Assembly (NCBI GenBank): GCA_038214535.1 | Contig: JBBQRS010000062.1 | Span: 1 to 29,248, forward strand | DNA length: 29,248 bases | Reading direction: 5' to 3' | DNA from: JBBQRS01 sp038214535 | GTDB lineage: Bacteria; Chloroflexota; Anaerolineae; CG2-30-64-16 | Shown: positions 8,058 through 15,096 of the stretch, in pieces | Layout: each line of letters starts with the position of its first letter | How positions within the stretch are numbered: position 1 is the stretch's first letter | Notes under the pieces: model-generated | Told to the model about the DNA's origin: nothing | What the model saw: only the letters and a program-made list of their open reading frames with translations | The model's database searches: none | Made by a program: the position numbers and the translations under genes

Positions 8058-8563
8058 GTCGCCGCCACGCCGCCGTAATTCCACGGCGTATCCAGCAGGC
8101 TCAGCGGCAAGCCTTCGCGGCGTACCCCCGAGGCGGTCACTTCACCCAGGATCAGGGCGTGATCACCGGGGCTTTGCAGTTCTGCGGCGAACCGGCACTC
8201 CAGCCACGCCAGCGCATCCGTCAGCAGCGGGCACCGCGTCGCGCTCATCCGAAATTCCTGACCTGACAGATCGGCGTTGGCGGCATCCAGCACCTGATGC
8301 GCGAGAAAGCCGCGCGCGATCTCTTCCTGCTCTTTGCCCAGGATGTTCAACGCGAAACGGCGTGAACTGCGCACCGCCTGGGCCAGATGTGAGTTGCGTC
8401 GCAGCGCTACCATCACCAGCGCCGGTTCCGCTGACACCTGGCTGACCCACGAGACGGCAGCGGCATGGATGGTGTCCTCGGCGCATGACGTGAGCACGAA
8501 AAGCCCACCGGAAAGCAACCGTAGGGCCTCCATTCGGACATCAGTCGGCGGTTTTAACGTCAT
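8054..8563 (-). CDS. Flavin reductase-like domain protein, paralogue 1
   Basis: 169 aa, a single FMN-binding split-barrel of the flavin reductase-like family. Landmarks in order are LLSGGLFVLTSC, HAAAVSWVSQVSAEPALVMVAL, SRRFALNILG, CPLLTDALAWLECR, GDHALILGEV and a C-terminal LLDTPWNYGG. The family uses NAD(P)H to reduce FMN or FAD for partner oxygenases, or acts as flavin-bound oxidoreductases. No oxygenase is nearby. A near-perfect AGGAGG precedes the ATG. It overlaps the M20 amidohydrolase start by four bases. It shares SWVSQ, the GDHA segment and the DTPW-YGG tail with the gene at 8684-9169, so the two are paralogues, perhaps an old tandem duplication. Confidence 0.83.
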   Translation of the reverse strand: MTLKPPTDVRMEALRLLSGGLFVLTSCAEDTIHAAAVSWVSQVSAEPALVMVALRRNSHLAQAVRSSRRFALNILGKEQEEIARGFLAHQVLDAANADLSGQEFRMSATRCPLLTDALAWLECRFAAELQSPGDHALILGEVTASGVRREGLPLSLLDTPWNYGGVAAT

Positions 8564-8594
8564 TGTCCTACCTCCTGAGATCGTTCGAAACGGG

Positions 8595-8646
8595 TGTAGT
8601 CTAGCCCCTTATGGGCGTCGGCACGGGCACAAGGCCCTGGACTACA
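8595..8646 (+). repeat. Dispersed two-lobed palindrome, copy 4
   Basis: TGTAGTC (8595-8601) pairs with GACTACA (8640-8646). The interior splits into two small hairpins, GCCC-CTTAT-GGGC and GGGC-ACAAG-GCCC, instead of pairing fully across. It separates the two flavin reductase genes. This is the clearest A-to-B copy in the window. Confidence 0.8.
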
Positions 8647-8683
8647 AAAAGACTCGAATTGGCTCCAACTGACCGAAATGGTT

Positions 8684-9169
8684 TCAGCCGCCGTAATGCC
8701 AGGGCGTGTCTTTCAACGCCAACGGCGTGATAGGCGGCAGCCGCAAACCGCTGTTCGTGATCTGCGCGATGAACACGGCATGATCACCCGCAACGTTGGC
8801 GACTTCCGCAACTTCGCATTCGAGCCACGCGGACGCGGCGTCGAAGATCGGCAGGCCGCTTTCGCTCAGCGTATAGTGATACCCGGCAATCGCATCTTCC
8901 GTGGCCTTATTAACTTTGAAAAAGGCTTTGGCGAAGTCATTCTGCTCCGTTCCCACAACGTGTAGCGAAAAACGCCGGCTATCCAGCACGGTGTTGCAGA
9001 TCACCGTGCCCTTGCGCATGGCGACGGAGATCAGGCGCGGCTCAAATGAAGCCTGGCTCACCCAACTGATGGTCGCGGCATGCGGACCTTCCGCGCCGAT
9101 GCCGGCGGCCACATACAGACCATAATTGAACATCCGAAGCACTTCACGAATGATGTCGGTTTCCGGCAT
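8684..9169 (-). CDS. Flavin reductase-like domain protein, paralogue 2
   Basis: 161 aa with the same split-barrel landmarks as its neighbour at 8054-8563: FNYGLYVAAG, HAATISWVSQASFEPRLISVAM, SRRFSLHVVG, GLPIFDAASAWLECEV, GDHAVFIAQI and DTPWHYGG. Cytoplasmic, no signal peptide. GAGGAA lies upstream of the ATG. A hairpin (9200-9222) precedes the gene and a dispersed palindrome (8595-8646) follows it, so it may be a separate transcription unit from paralogue 1. The related but clearly diverged sequences suggest different partners or substrates. Function beyond flavin binding or reduction is not readable. Confidence 0.82.
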   Translation of the reverse strand: MPETDIIREVLRMFNYGLYVAAGIGAEGPHAATISWVSQASFEPRLISVAMRKGTVICNTVLDSRRFSLHVVGTEQNDFAKAFFKVNKATEDAIAGYHYTLSESGLPIFDAASAWLECEVAEVANVAGDHAVFIAQITNSGLRLPPITPLALKDTPWHYGG

Positions 9170-9199
9170 CTGTATTCCTCACATGGGTTTGAATAGATC

Positions 9200-9222
9200 T
9201 ACGAGGACGTTGCATCCTCGTA
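9200..9222. terminator. Short perfect hairpin between DUF1786 gene and flavin reductase
   Basis: TACGAGGA (9200-9207) and TCCTCGTA (9215-9222) form a perfect 8-bp stem around a 7-base loop. It lies 18 bases after the DUF1786 stop (9241, - strand) and 30 bases before the flavin reductase start. No clear T tract follows on the - strand, so it may instead be a 5'-leader structure or a weak, Rho-dependent end. Confidence 0.5.
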
Positions 9223-9240
9223 AATCGGCGAAAGCAAAAG

Positions 9241-10368
9241 CTACCAGAGCGAGCGGTCAACGTCCGTTGCCAGCGCCGCCGTGATCGCGTCGCGCCACTC
9301 CGGCATAACATCGGCGCAGGCGCGCAGCAACCCGAAACACCCGCCCAGCATTTGATCGCCATGCGGCGTTGCAAAATAAACGGGCAACTCCGTATGCCGC
9401 AACATGGATCGGCGCGGCCCCACGACCGCCACAAATTCCAGCGGAACCGGTTGATCGTCGAGCGCCAGCGCGCCGTGACCGTGATCGGCAAAGACCGTCG
9501 CGTGGCGAATGTCACCGTCCGCCAGGGCTGTGATCCACCCGGCGAGGGTATCCGTGTTCAGCAGCCCGGTGTGATGCTCGAACAGCCGGATGAACTCACC
9601 TCCACGAAACTGAAATGCCAGCGTATGAAAGTTGCCCACGTTGACCACGAGCGCATCGGGCTGTTCGGCCACACGCGGGTCTTCGCGCGCGCCCAGCACC
9701 GCCGCCGGCGCGGTGTCCATCACAATCACCGGTAACCCGGATTGCGCCGCGCCCGTCTCGCCTACCGTGCGCAGTCGCGTCATGATCTCGGGCGCATCGG
9801 CGACGGGCATGGCGAACGTGCTGAGGCGGCGATCTGCCCCCAGGCGACTCGCCAGATAGTCCATGCGAAACTGACGGTCGCTGACATCGGGCGGCGCGGC
9901 CCCGTGATCGAACACGGCCAACGCCAGCGCGTCGGGCGCTAACGTCGCGCCGAACGCGGCGAATGCGCCCTGGATGGCCGCGTAGTCGAAGTCACGGAAC
10001 GCCACGTGGGCAATGTCGTCACGCGCCATCAGCCGGCGCGCCTCATCGTCGTCCACGATGGTCACACCCATCTCGCGCTGTACCAACTCGAGGTCGTCGT
10101 TGAAGGTGCGGGCGGCGTCGGGTGTCGCGTAGAGCGCCAGCCCCGCGCGTCGGTGATCTTCGGCGGCCCACGAGCACGGCCCGCCGCCCATGATGACGCC
10201 GGTCACCAGCAGGGGGCGGTGGGCTGCGGTCGCCTGGCGGATTTCCTCGCCCACCAGCACGGTTGGTGAAGGCATCACCAGCTTCAGGCAGTTTTCCGGC
10301 GTCCGCTCGCTGTCAAAGAGCAGGATATCCTGCGTGCCGGTGCCGACATCAACCGTTAAAATTTGCAT
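9241..10368 (-). CDS. DUF1786-family protein, putative ASKHA-type ATPase fold
   Basis: 375 aa. It opens MQILTVDVGTGTQDILLFD, a glycine-rich motif like the phosphate-1 loop of the actin/sugar-kinase/Hsp70 fold. MDTAPAAVLGA and VVNVGNFHTLAFQF further on resemble the second half-domain motifs of that superfamily, and TPHGDQMLGGCFGLLRA closes it. Homologues are often labelled pyruvate formate-lyase activating protein, but there is no radical-SAM CxxxCxxC here, so that label is not supported. It lies 25 bases after lipA in the same direction, probably in one operon with lpd and lipA. The start ATG at 10368 is chosen because the motif starts there; no good ribosome site is visible, so it may depend on upstream translation. 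Function unknown. Confidence 0.72.
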   Translation of the reverse strand: MQILTVDVGTGTQDILLFDSERTPENCLKLVMPSPTVLVGEEIRQATAAHRPLLVTGVIMGGGPCSWAAEDHRRAGLALYATPDAARTFNDDLELVQREMGVTIVDDDEARRLMARDDIAHVAFRDFDYAAIQGAFAAFGATLAPDALALAVFDHGAAPPDVSDRQFRMDYLASRLGADRRLSTFAMPVADAPEIMTRLRTVGETGAAQSGLPVIVMDTAPAAVLGAREDPRVAEQPDALVVNVGNFHTLAFQFRGGEFIRLFEHHTGLLNTDTLAGWITALADGDIRHATVFADHGHGALALDDQPVPLEFVAVVGPRRSMLRHTELPVYFATPHGDQMLGGCFGLLRACADVMPEWRDAITAALATDVDRSLW

Positions 10369-10393
10369 GAATGCGCCGCGTGATCTGTCCGTC

Positions 10394-11311
10394 TCATGAT
10401 CGTGGTTCGAGGATGCGCGCTTGACCGTCGGCGTGATACGACGAACGCACCAGCGGCCCCGACTCGACCCACTTGAAGCCGCGCGCATAGCCTTCTTCGG
10501 CAAGCTGCGCGAACTCATCCGGATGATAGTAGCGCTCGATGGGTAGGTGCATCTTGGTCGGCTGCAAATACTGGCCGATGGTCAGGATGTCCACATCCAC
10601 GGTGCGCAGCACGTCCATCACGGCCAGCAACTCATCCCAGGTTTCGCCCAGGCCCACCATGACGCCGGTCTTGGTCAACGCGCGCGTGTCCAACTCCTTC
10701 GCCATCCGCAACACGGCGAGGCTGCGTTCGGGGCTGGATTGCGGCCGCACGCTCCGCGACAGACGCGGCACGGTCTCCGTGTTGTGGTTCAGGATCTCCG
10801 GCCCCGCGTCCATCACCAACTGAAGCGCCGCCCGATCGGCCTTGAAGTCGGGGATCAGCACTTCGATGGTGCAGCCGGGTTGCAGGCTGCGAATCTCGCG
10901 GATGGCGTTGGCGAAGATGTGCGCGCCGCCGTCGGGCTGGTCGTCGCGGTCCACGCTGGTGAGCACCGCGTGGCGCAGTTGCATCTCGCGCACCGACTCT
11001 GCGACCCGGCGTGGCTCGTCTTCGTCCAGCGGCAAGGGCTTGCCCGTTTTGACGTTGCAGAACTTGCAGGCGCGCGTGCAGGTGTCGCCCATCAGCAGGA
11101 AGGTGGCTGTGCCGCGCCCCCAGCATTCGCCCAGGTTGGGGCACATCGCCTCTTCGCACACCGTGTGCAGCGTCTGGCCGCGCATCAGCCCCTTCACCCG
11201 CCAGTATTCGTCGTTTTGCGTCAATTTAACGCGCAACCACTCCGGCTTGCGCGGGCGCGGCGCTTCCTGGCCCTCGGCGGGCTTCGGGTCTATCGTGACG
11301 TTAATTTCCAT
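10394..11311 (-). CDS. lipA: Lipoyl synthase (radical SAM)
   Basis: 305 aa, the standard LipA length. The auxiliary cluster motif is C52-x4-C57-x5-C63 (VCEEAMCPNLGEC). The radical-SAM motif is C78-x3-C82-x2-C85 (CTRACKFC). The conserved C-terminal RSSYHA, whose serine ligates the auxiliary cluster, is present. LipA inserts two sulfurs into protein-bound octanoyl chains to make lipoyl groups. The gene follows lpd by 15 bases, so lipoate production and its dehydrogenase are co-expressed. No lipoyl acceptor (E2 or GcvH) or octanoyltransferase is in the window. A ribosome site is not obvious. Confidence 0.96.
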   Translation of the reverse strand: MEINVTIDPKPAEGQEAPRPRKPEWLRVKLTQNDEYWRVKGLMRGQTLHTVCEEAMCPNLGECWGRGTATFLLMGDTCTRACKFCNVKTGKPLPLDEDEPRRVAESVREMQLRHAVLTSVDRDDQPDGGAHIFANAIREIRSLQPGCTIEVLIPDFKADRAALQLVMDAGPEILNHNTETVPRLSRSVRPQSSPERSLAVLRMAKELDTRALTKTGVMVGLGETWDELLAVMDVLRTVDVDILTIGQYLQPTKMHLPIERYYHPDEFAQLAEEGYARGFKWVESGPLVRSSYHADGQARILEPRS

Positions 11312-11326
11312 GCGGATTAATCCGGT

Positions 11327-12739
11327 TTATGTATGAATCGCCTGACCCTGCACGTCGTGGGCGGCTTCCATCAGCGCCTCGCTCAACGTCGGATGCGCAT
11401 GCACCGTCCGGGCGATTTCTTCCGCGGTGAGCTCCCACGTATGGGCCAGCGCGAGCTCCGGCAGTAGCTCAGTGACTTCCGGGCCGACGAGGTGCGCGCC
11501 CAGGATCTCGCCGTATTGCGCGTCCGCGATGATCTTGATGAAGCCGTTCTTCTCGTTCATGCCCAGCGCCTTGCCGTTGGCGATGAAGGGGAACTTGCCC
11601 ACCTTGATCTCGTAGCCTTTTTCCTTCGCCTGCGCCTCAGTGTAGCCCAGGCTTGCGACCTGCGGGTTGCAATAGGTGCAACGCGGCATGAAGGCGTAAT
11701 CGCTGTCGCGCAGCGGGCGCGTTTCGTGACCGGCGATGTGCTCGGCGGCGACGATGCCCTGCGCGCTGGCGACGTGGGCCAGCAACAGCTTGCCCGTCAC
11801 ATCGCCGATGGAGTAGACGCCCGGCACGTTCGTGCGCAGATATTCGTCCACGACGATGAAGCCACGCTTGTCGGTCTGCACACCGGCGGCTTCCAGGCCG
11901 ATCCCCTCAGTGTTGGGCGCAACACCGATGGCGACCAGCACGACGTCAGCTTCCAGTGATTTCTCTACGCCGGATTCCTGATCCTTCACCTTCACCGTGA
12001 CGCCCGCGTCGGTGGTTTCGATGCCCTCGGTACGGGTGTTGACCAGCAACTCGATGCCCTGGCGCTTGAACGCCTTGGCAGCTTCAGCCGCGGTTTCTTC
12101 ATCTTCCAGCGGCAAGACGTGAGGCAGCATCTCGATGACCGTTACCTCCGAGCCGTAGGCGCGGAACACATACGCGAACTCCATGCCGATGGCCCCGGCC
12201 CCCACGACGACCAGCCGTTTCGGCGCTTCCTTCAGTTCCAGCGCCTCGCGCGAGGTGATGACCTTCTTGCCGTCAATCTTCATCCCCGGCAGGGCGCGCG
12301 CCTTCGCCCCGGTCGCAATAATCAAATTCTTGCCCTCGATCACCTGCCCGCCGGGTTCGACCTTCACCTGCTTCGTGCCGGTCAGCGTGCCGGTTCCCTG
12401 GATGTGGGTGATGTTGTTCTTGCGGAAGAGGAAGTTGATGCCCTTCATCAACCGCTCGGACACCTGCCGGCTGCGCTTTTGCGCCACGGCATAGTCGAGT
12501 TTGAGGTTATCGAACGAGAAGCCCAAATCCTTGCCGTCGTGCGAGAGCACGTTCGCGATCCCGGCGTTATAGATCAGCGCCTTGGTGGGGATACAGCCCC
12601 AGTTGACACAGACGCCGCCCAGGTTCTCCCGCTCGACCACGGCGACATTCTGACCCAATTGCGCCGCCCGAATTGCTGCCACGTAACCGCCGGGCCCGCC
12701 GCCCAGGATGACGAGATCGTATGATGTCACTTCAGCCAT
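11327..12739 (-). CDS. lpd: Dihydrolipoyl dehydrogenase
   Basis: 470 aa, standard length. FAD-binding GGGPGG lies at 13-18. The redox disulfide is C44/C49 in GGVCVNWGCIP, and the NAD-binding GAGAIGMEF is near 186. YSIGDVTG marks the second FAD motif, and the C-terminal HAHPTLSE gives the catalytic His-Glu pair. It reoxidises dihydrolipoamide of 2-oxoacid dehydrogenase complexes or the glycine cleavage system, with NAD+ as acceptor. GAGGAAG sits upstream of the ATG. It heads the lpd-lipA-DUF1786 unit. None of the other complex components is in the window, so its partner complex is encoded elsewhere. Confidence 0.96.
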   Translation of the reverse strand: MAEVTSYDLVILGGGPGGYVAAIRAAQLGQNVAVVERENLGGVCVNWGCIPTKALIYNAGIANVLSHDGKDLGFSFDNLKLDYAVAQKRSRQVSERLMKGINFLFRKNNITHIQGTGTLTGTKQVKVEPGGQVIEGKNLIIATGAKARALPGMKIDGKKVITSREALELKEAPKRLVVVGAGAIGMEFAYVFRAYGSEVTVIEMLPHVLPLEDEETAAEAAKAFKRQGIELLVNTRTEGIETTDAGVTVKVKDQESGVEKSLEADVVLVAIGVAPNTEGIGLEAAGVQTDKRGFIVVDEYLRTNVPGVYSIGDVTGKLLLAHVASAQGIVAAEHIAGHETRPLRDSDYAFMPRCTYCNPQVASLGYTEAQAKEKGYEIKVGKFPFIANGKALGMNEKNGFIKIIADAQYGEILGAHLVGPEVTELLPELALAHTWELTAEEIARTVHAHPTLSEALMEAAHDVQGQAIHT

Positions 12740-12828
12740 GCCTTCACTTCCTCGTTTCTATGCTCGGTTTGTCGTTGCGCCATAGGGCGCTGTGCGTGCG
12801 TCCTGAGTACCTTACGATGCGACCACAA

Positions 12829-12853
12829 ACGAAATTCGTGTCGAAATTTTCGA
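12829..12853. promoter_or_regulatory. Two adjacent AT-rich palindromes upstream of lpd
   Basis: ACGAAATTCGT (12829-12839) and TCGAAATTTTCGA (12841-12853) are each perfect odd-length dyads, one base apart. They lie about 90-115 bases upstream of lpd on the - strand and just past the stop of the preceding membrane Fe-S gene. They could be an operator or promoter region. I found no convincing -35/-10 pair with them. Confidence 0.35.
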
Positions 12854-12877
12854 TTCGATGCCTGCTATTTTACCAGC

Positions 12878-14932
12878 TTACGCCTGTTTCTGCACGCCTG
12901 CGTCCGGCTCCGCGATCAGCGCGTCGGCGACCGATTCGGCCACATCGCGAACGATCAAGTCATCCGCGCCCAGCGCGCCCTTCGCGTCTTCGAGCATGAT
13001 CATGCAGAACGGGCAGGAGACCGCGACCTCGCTCGCGCCGGTCGCTTGAATCTGCTTGAGCCGGTTGCGGTTCACCCGCACTTCGCCCTCGTCTTCCATC
13101 CAGACGCGCGCCCCGCCGCCCCCGCAACACATCGCGCGGGCGCCGCTGCGTTCCATCTCAACCAGCGTCTTGCCGGTCGCCGTCGCCACGGCGCGGGGCG
13201 CTTTGTATTCGTCGTTGTAGCGCCCCAGATAGCAGGCGTCGTGTAACGTGACGGTCCCCTTGTCCTCGTGGCGCAGCAGGATGTTCTCCTCCGCGATCAG
13301 CGCCTCGATGTACTGCGTGTGGTGCATCACCTGGTAATTTCCGCCGAACTGCGGATATTCGTTGAGCAGGGTGTTGAAGCAATGCGGGCATTGCGTCAGG
13401 ATGAGCTGGAACTTGTATTGCCCCAGCGTCTCGATGTTAGCCTTCGCCAGCGTCTCGAACAGGTACTCGTTCCCGGCGCGCCGGGCGGCGTCGCCGGTGC
13501 ATTGCTCCTCTTCGCCCAGGATGGCGAAATTGACCCCCGCCGTGTGCAGGATGCGGGCAACCGCACGACTGACCTTCTGGTTGCGCGGGTCATAGGCTCC
13601 GGCGCAGCCTACCCACCACAGCACGTCGGCCTCGCCCACCTCGGCCATCACCGGGATCTCGAAGTCCAACTCCTGCGCCCAGGCGGTGCGCTTGCGGCGC
13701 GGCTGCTTCCACGGGTTGCCCGAGCGCTCGATGTTGGTCAGCGTCGTCGCCAGGCTCGAAGGCAGGTCGCCCTCCATTAGCGCGAGATAGCGGCGCATGT
13801 CCACGATGTCATCCACCTGTTCGATCAGCACCGGGCATTCGTAGACGCAGGCATAGCAGGTCGTGCAGGCCCACAATGTTTCGGGTTTGATCACGTCGCC
13901 GACCATGGCGCGCTCCCTCGGCGCGCCGGTCTTCTGTGTCTCGCCCAACCGCGCCGGGCCGGACTCCGTCATGAAGTGCTGCAAATCGAGCACCACCTGC
14001 TTCGGGTTGAGCGGCTGGTTTGCCATATAGGCGGGGCAGACCGCCTGGCAGCGCCCGCATTCGGTGCAGGCATCCAGGTTGACGAGGCGCGGCCACGGAA
14101 AATCGGTCAGCCGGCTCGCGCCCAGTTGCTCGGCGGTTTCCAGGTCGGCCATGGGGAAGAGCGCGCCACGCTCGCGGAACGGCGCGACGAAGATGTTGGC
14201 GGGCGATGTGAAGAGGTGCAGCAGGTTGGTGCGCGGCAGTACGGCGAAGAATGCTGCGACCCCTACGAAATGCACCGCCCAGAGCGACCGGTGCGTGACA
14301 AGCAGCGTGTTCTCGCCCAGTCCCCGGAATAAGATGCTCAATGGGTAGCCGACCACCGACCATGGACCCCACGGCGGCTGTACGGTGGCCAGCCGGAACG
14401 CCTCGACCAGCAGGCCGGTGAGGAGGATGAACGCCAGCAGTGGGAAGGTCAGGTTGTAACGCCAGTCGGTAGTCAGACGGTCCGGTTTGACCACGTAGCG
14501 CCGATAGACGGCCAGCGCCAGCCCGATGAAGCCAAACAGCGTGGCGAGATCGAGCACCAACTTGTAGATCAGATAAAAATTGCCCTGGAGCAGCTTCGCG
14601 TCGAGGATAAACTCGTAGATGTCCGTGTCAATCGTCGCCAGGACAGTGCCCAGGAAGAGCAGGGCCATCGCCCCGAAAATCGAGAAGTGCATCACCGCCG
14701 GGTAGGCGTCGCGCGCGATACGCACCTGCGCTACGGCATAGCGGAAGGTGCGCGCCAGCCGCGCGCCGATCCGGTCGAAGCCCACCGCAGGTTCGCCTTT
14801 GCGCCAGAGTCGGGCGCGCTCTCGGAGGCCCAGCGCCATGATGCCGAGAGACACCGCTATGACGGCGAACATTACCACCCTGAGCCAGAGGGGGATATTC
14901 CAGTAACTATCGCGATAGGGGATGATTTCCAT
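12878..14932 (-). CDS. Membrane-anchored heterodisulfide reductase-like Fe-S oxidoreductase
   Basis: 684 aa. The N-terminal 240 residues hold about five membrane helices (near 14-35, 79-101, 119-143, 161-180 and 214-236). H82, H214 and H221 lie in helices where NarI/HdrE-type proteins bind haem b. Next come two [4Fe-4S] motifs: C289, C292, C295, C299 and C356, C359, C362, C366. The C-terminal half contains two CCG-type cysteine-rich domains; the second has DACYLG, AMCCGGGG and SCPFC, while the first has a single Cys (EQCTG) where the pair is expected. Fused HdrE-HdrD-like proteins of this build are known as ETF:menaquinone oxidoreductases and relatives, moving electrons between a cytoplasmic donor and the quinone pool. 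No etf genes are adjacent. AAGGAG lies upstream of the ATG. The exact partner is inferred, not shown. Confidence 0.85.
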   Translation of the reverse strand: MEIIPYRDSYWNIPLWLRVVMFAVIAVSLGIMALGLRERARLWRKGEPAVGFDRIGARLARTFRYAVAQVRIARDAYPAVMHFSIFGAMALLFLGTVLATIDTDIYEFILDAKLLQGNFYLIYKLVLDLATLFGFIGLALAVYRRYVVKPDRLTTDWRYNLTFPLLAFILLTGLLVEAFRLATVQPPWGPWSVVGYPLSILFRGLGENTLLVTHRSLWAVHFVGVAAFFAVLPRTNLLHLFTSPANIFVAPFRERGALFPMADLETAEQLGASRLTDFPWPRLVNLDACTECGRCQAVCPAYMANQPLNPKQVVLDLQHFMTESGPARLGETQKTGAPRERAMVGDVIKPETLWACTTCYACVYECPVLIEQVDDIVDMRRYLALMEGDLPSSLATTLTNIERSGNPWKQPRRKRTAWAQELDFEIPVMAEVGEADVLWWVGCAGAYDPRNQKVSRAVARILHTAGVNFAILGEEEQCTGDAARRAGNEYLFETLAKANIETLGQYKFQLILTQCPHCFNTLLNEYPQFGGNYQVMHHTQYIEALIAEENILLRHEDKGTVTLHDACYLGRYNDEYKAPRAVATATGKTLVEMERSGARAMCCGGGGARVWMEDEGEVRVNRNRLKQIQATGASEVAVSCPFCMIMLEDAKGALGADDLIVRDVAESVADALIAEPDAGVQKQA

Positions 14933-14972
14933 CCGGCCCCGCTCCTTTGCCGGGAATTTTCGACCGGAGTGC

Positions 14973-14991
14973 GGCGCGTGAAGAACGCGCC
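14973..14991. promoter_or_regulatory. Small GC-rich hairpin in the leader of the HdrD-like gene
   Basis: GGCGCGT (14973-14979) and ACGCGCC (14985-14991) form a perfect 7-bp stem with a 5-base loop, about 40 bases before the ATG at 14932 on the - strand. It may be a leader structure; no promoter consensus accompanies it. Confidence 0.3.
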
Positions 14992-15019
14992 CTCACCAGT
15001 CCAGGGTAAAACCGAATTC

Positions 15020-15083
15020 CTATGTAGTAACGGCTTCAGCCGTTCGGTGCGTCTACTGAACGGCTGAAGCCGTTACTACATAG
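15020..15083. repeat. Perfect 26-bp-arm palindrome with self-complementary arms
   Basis: The arm at 15020-15045 and its exact reverse complement at 15058-15083 flank a 12-base loop. Each arm contains AACGGCT-TC-AGCCGTT, itself a hairpin, so the element can fold as one long stem or as a cloverleaf. It starts 14 bases beyond the mrp stop (15097, - strand) and can serve as the end of the long nuo operon. It is a different family from the five 52-bp palindromes but shares their GTAGT/ACTAC outer ends. Confidence 0.9.
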
Positions 15084-15096
15084 ACATTGATGGTTC

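Noticed and set aside
9241..10368. DUF1786 protein as a pyruvate formate-lyase activating enzyme
   Set aside because: No CxxxCxxC radical-SAM motif; the N-terminal motif fits an ATPase fold instead.
12740..12828. A promoter for lpd on the - strand
   Set aside because: TTGTGG is present, but no acceptable -10 lies 16-18 bases downstream; only the nearby palindromes were recorded.
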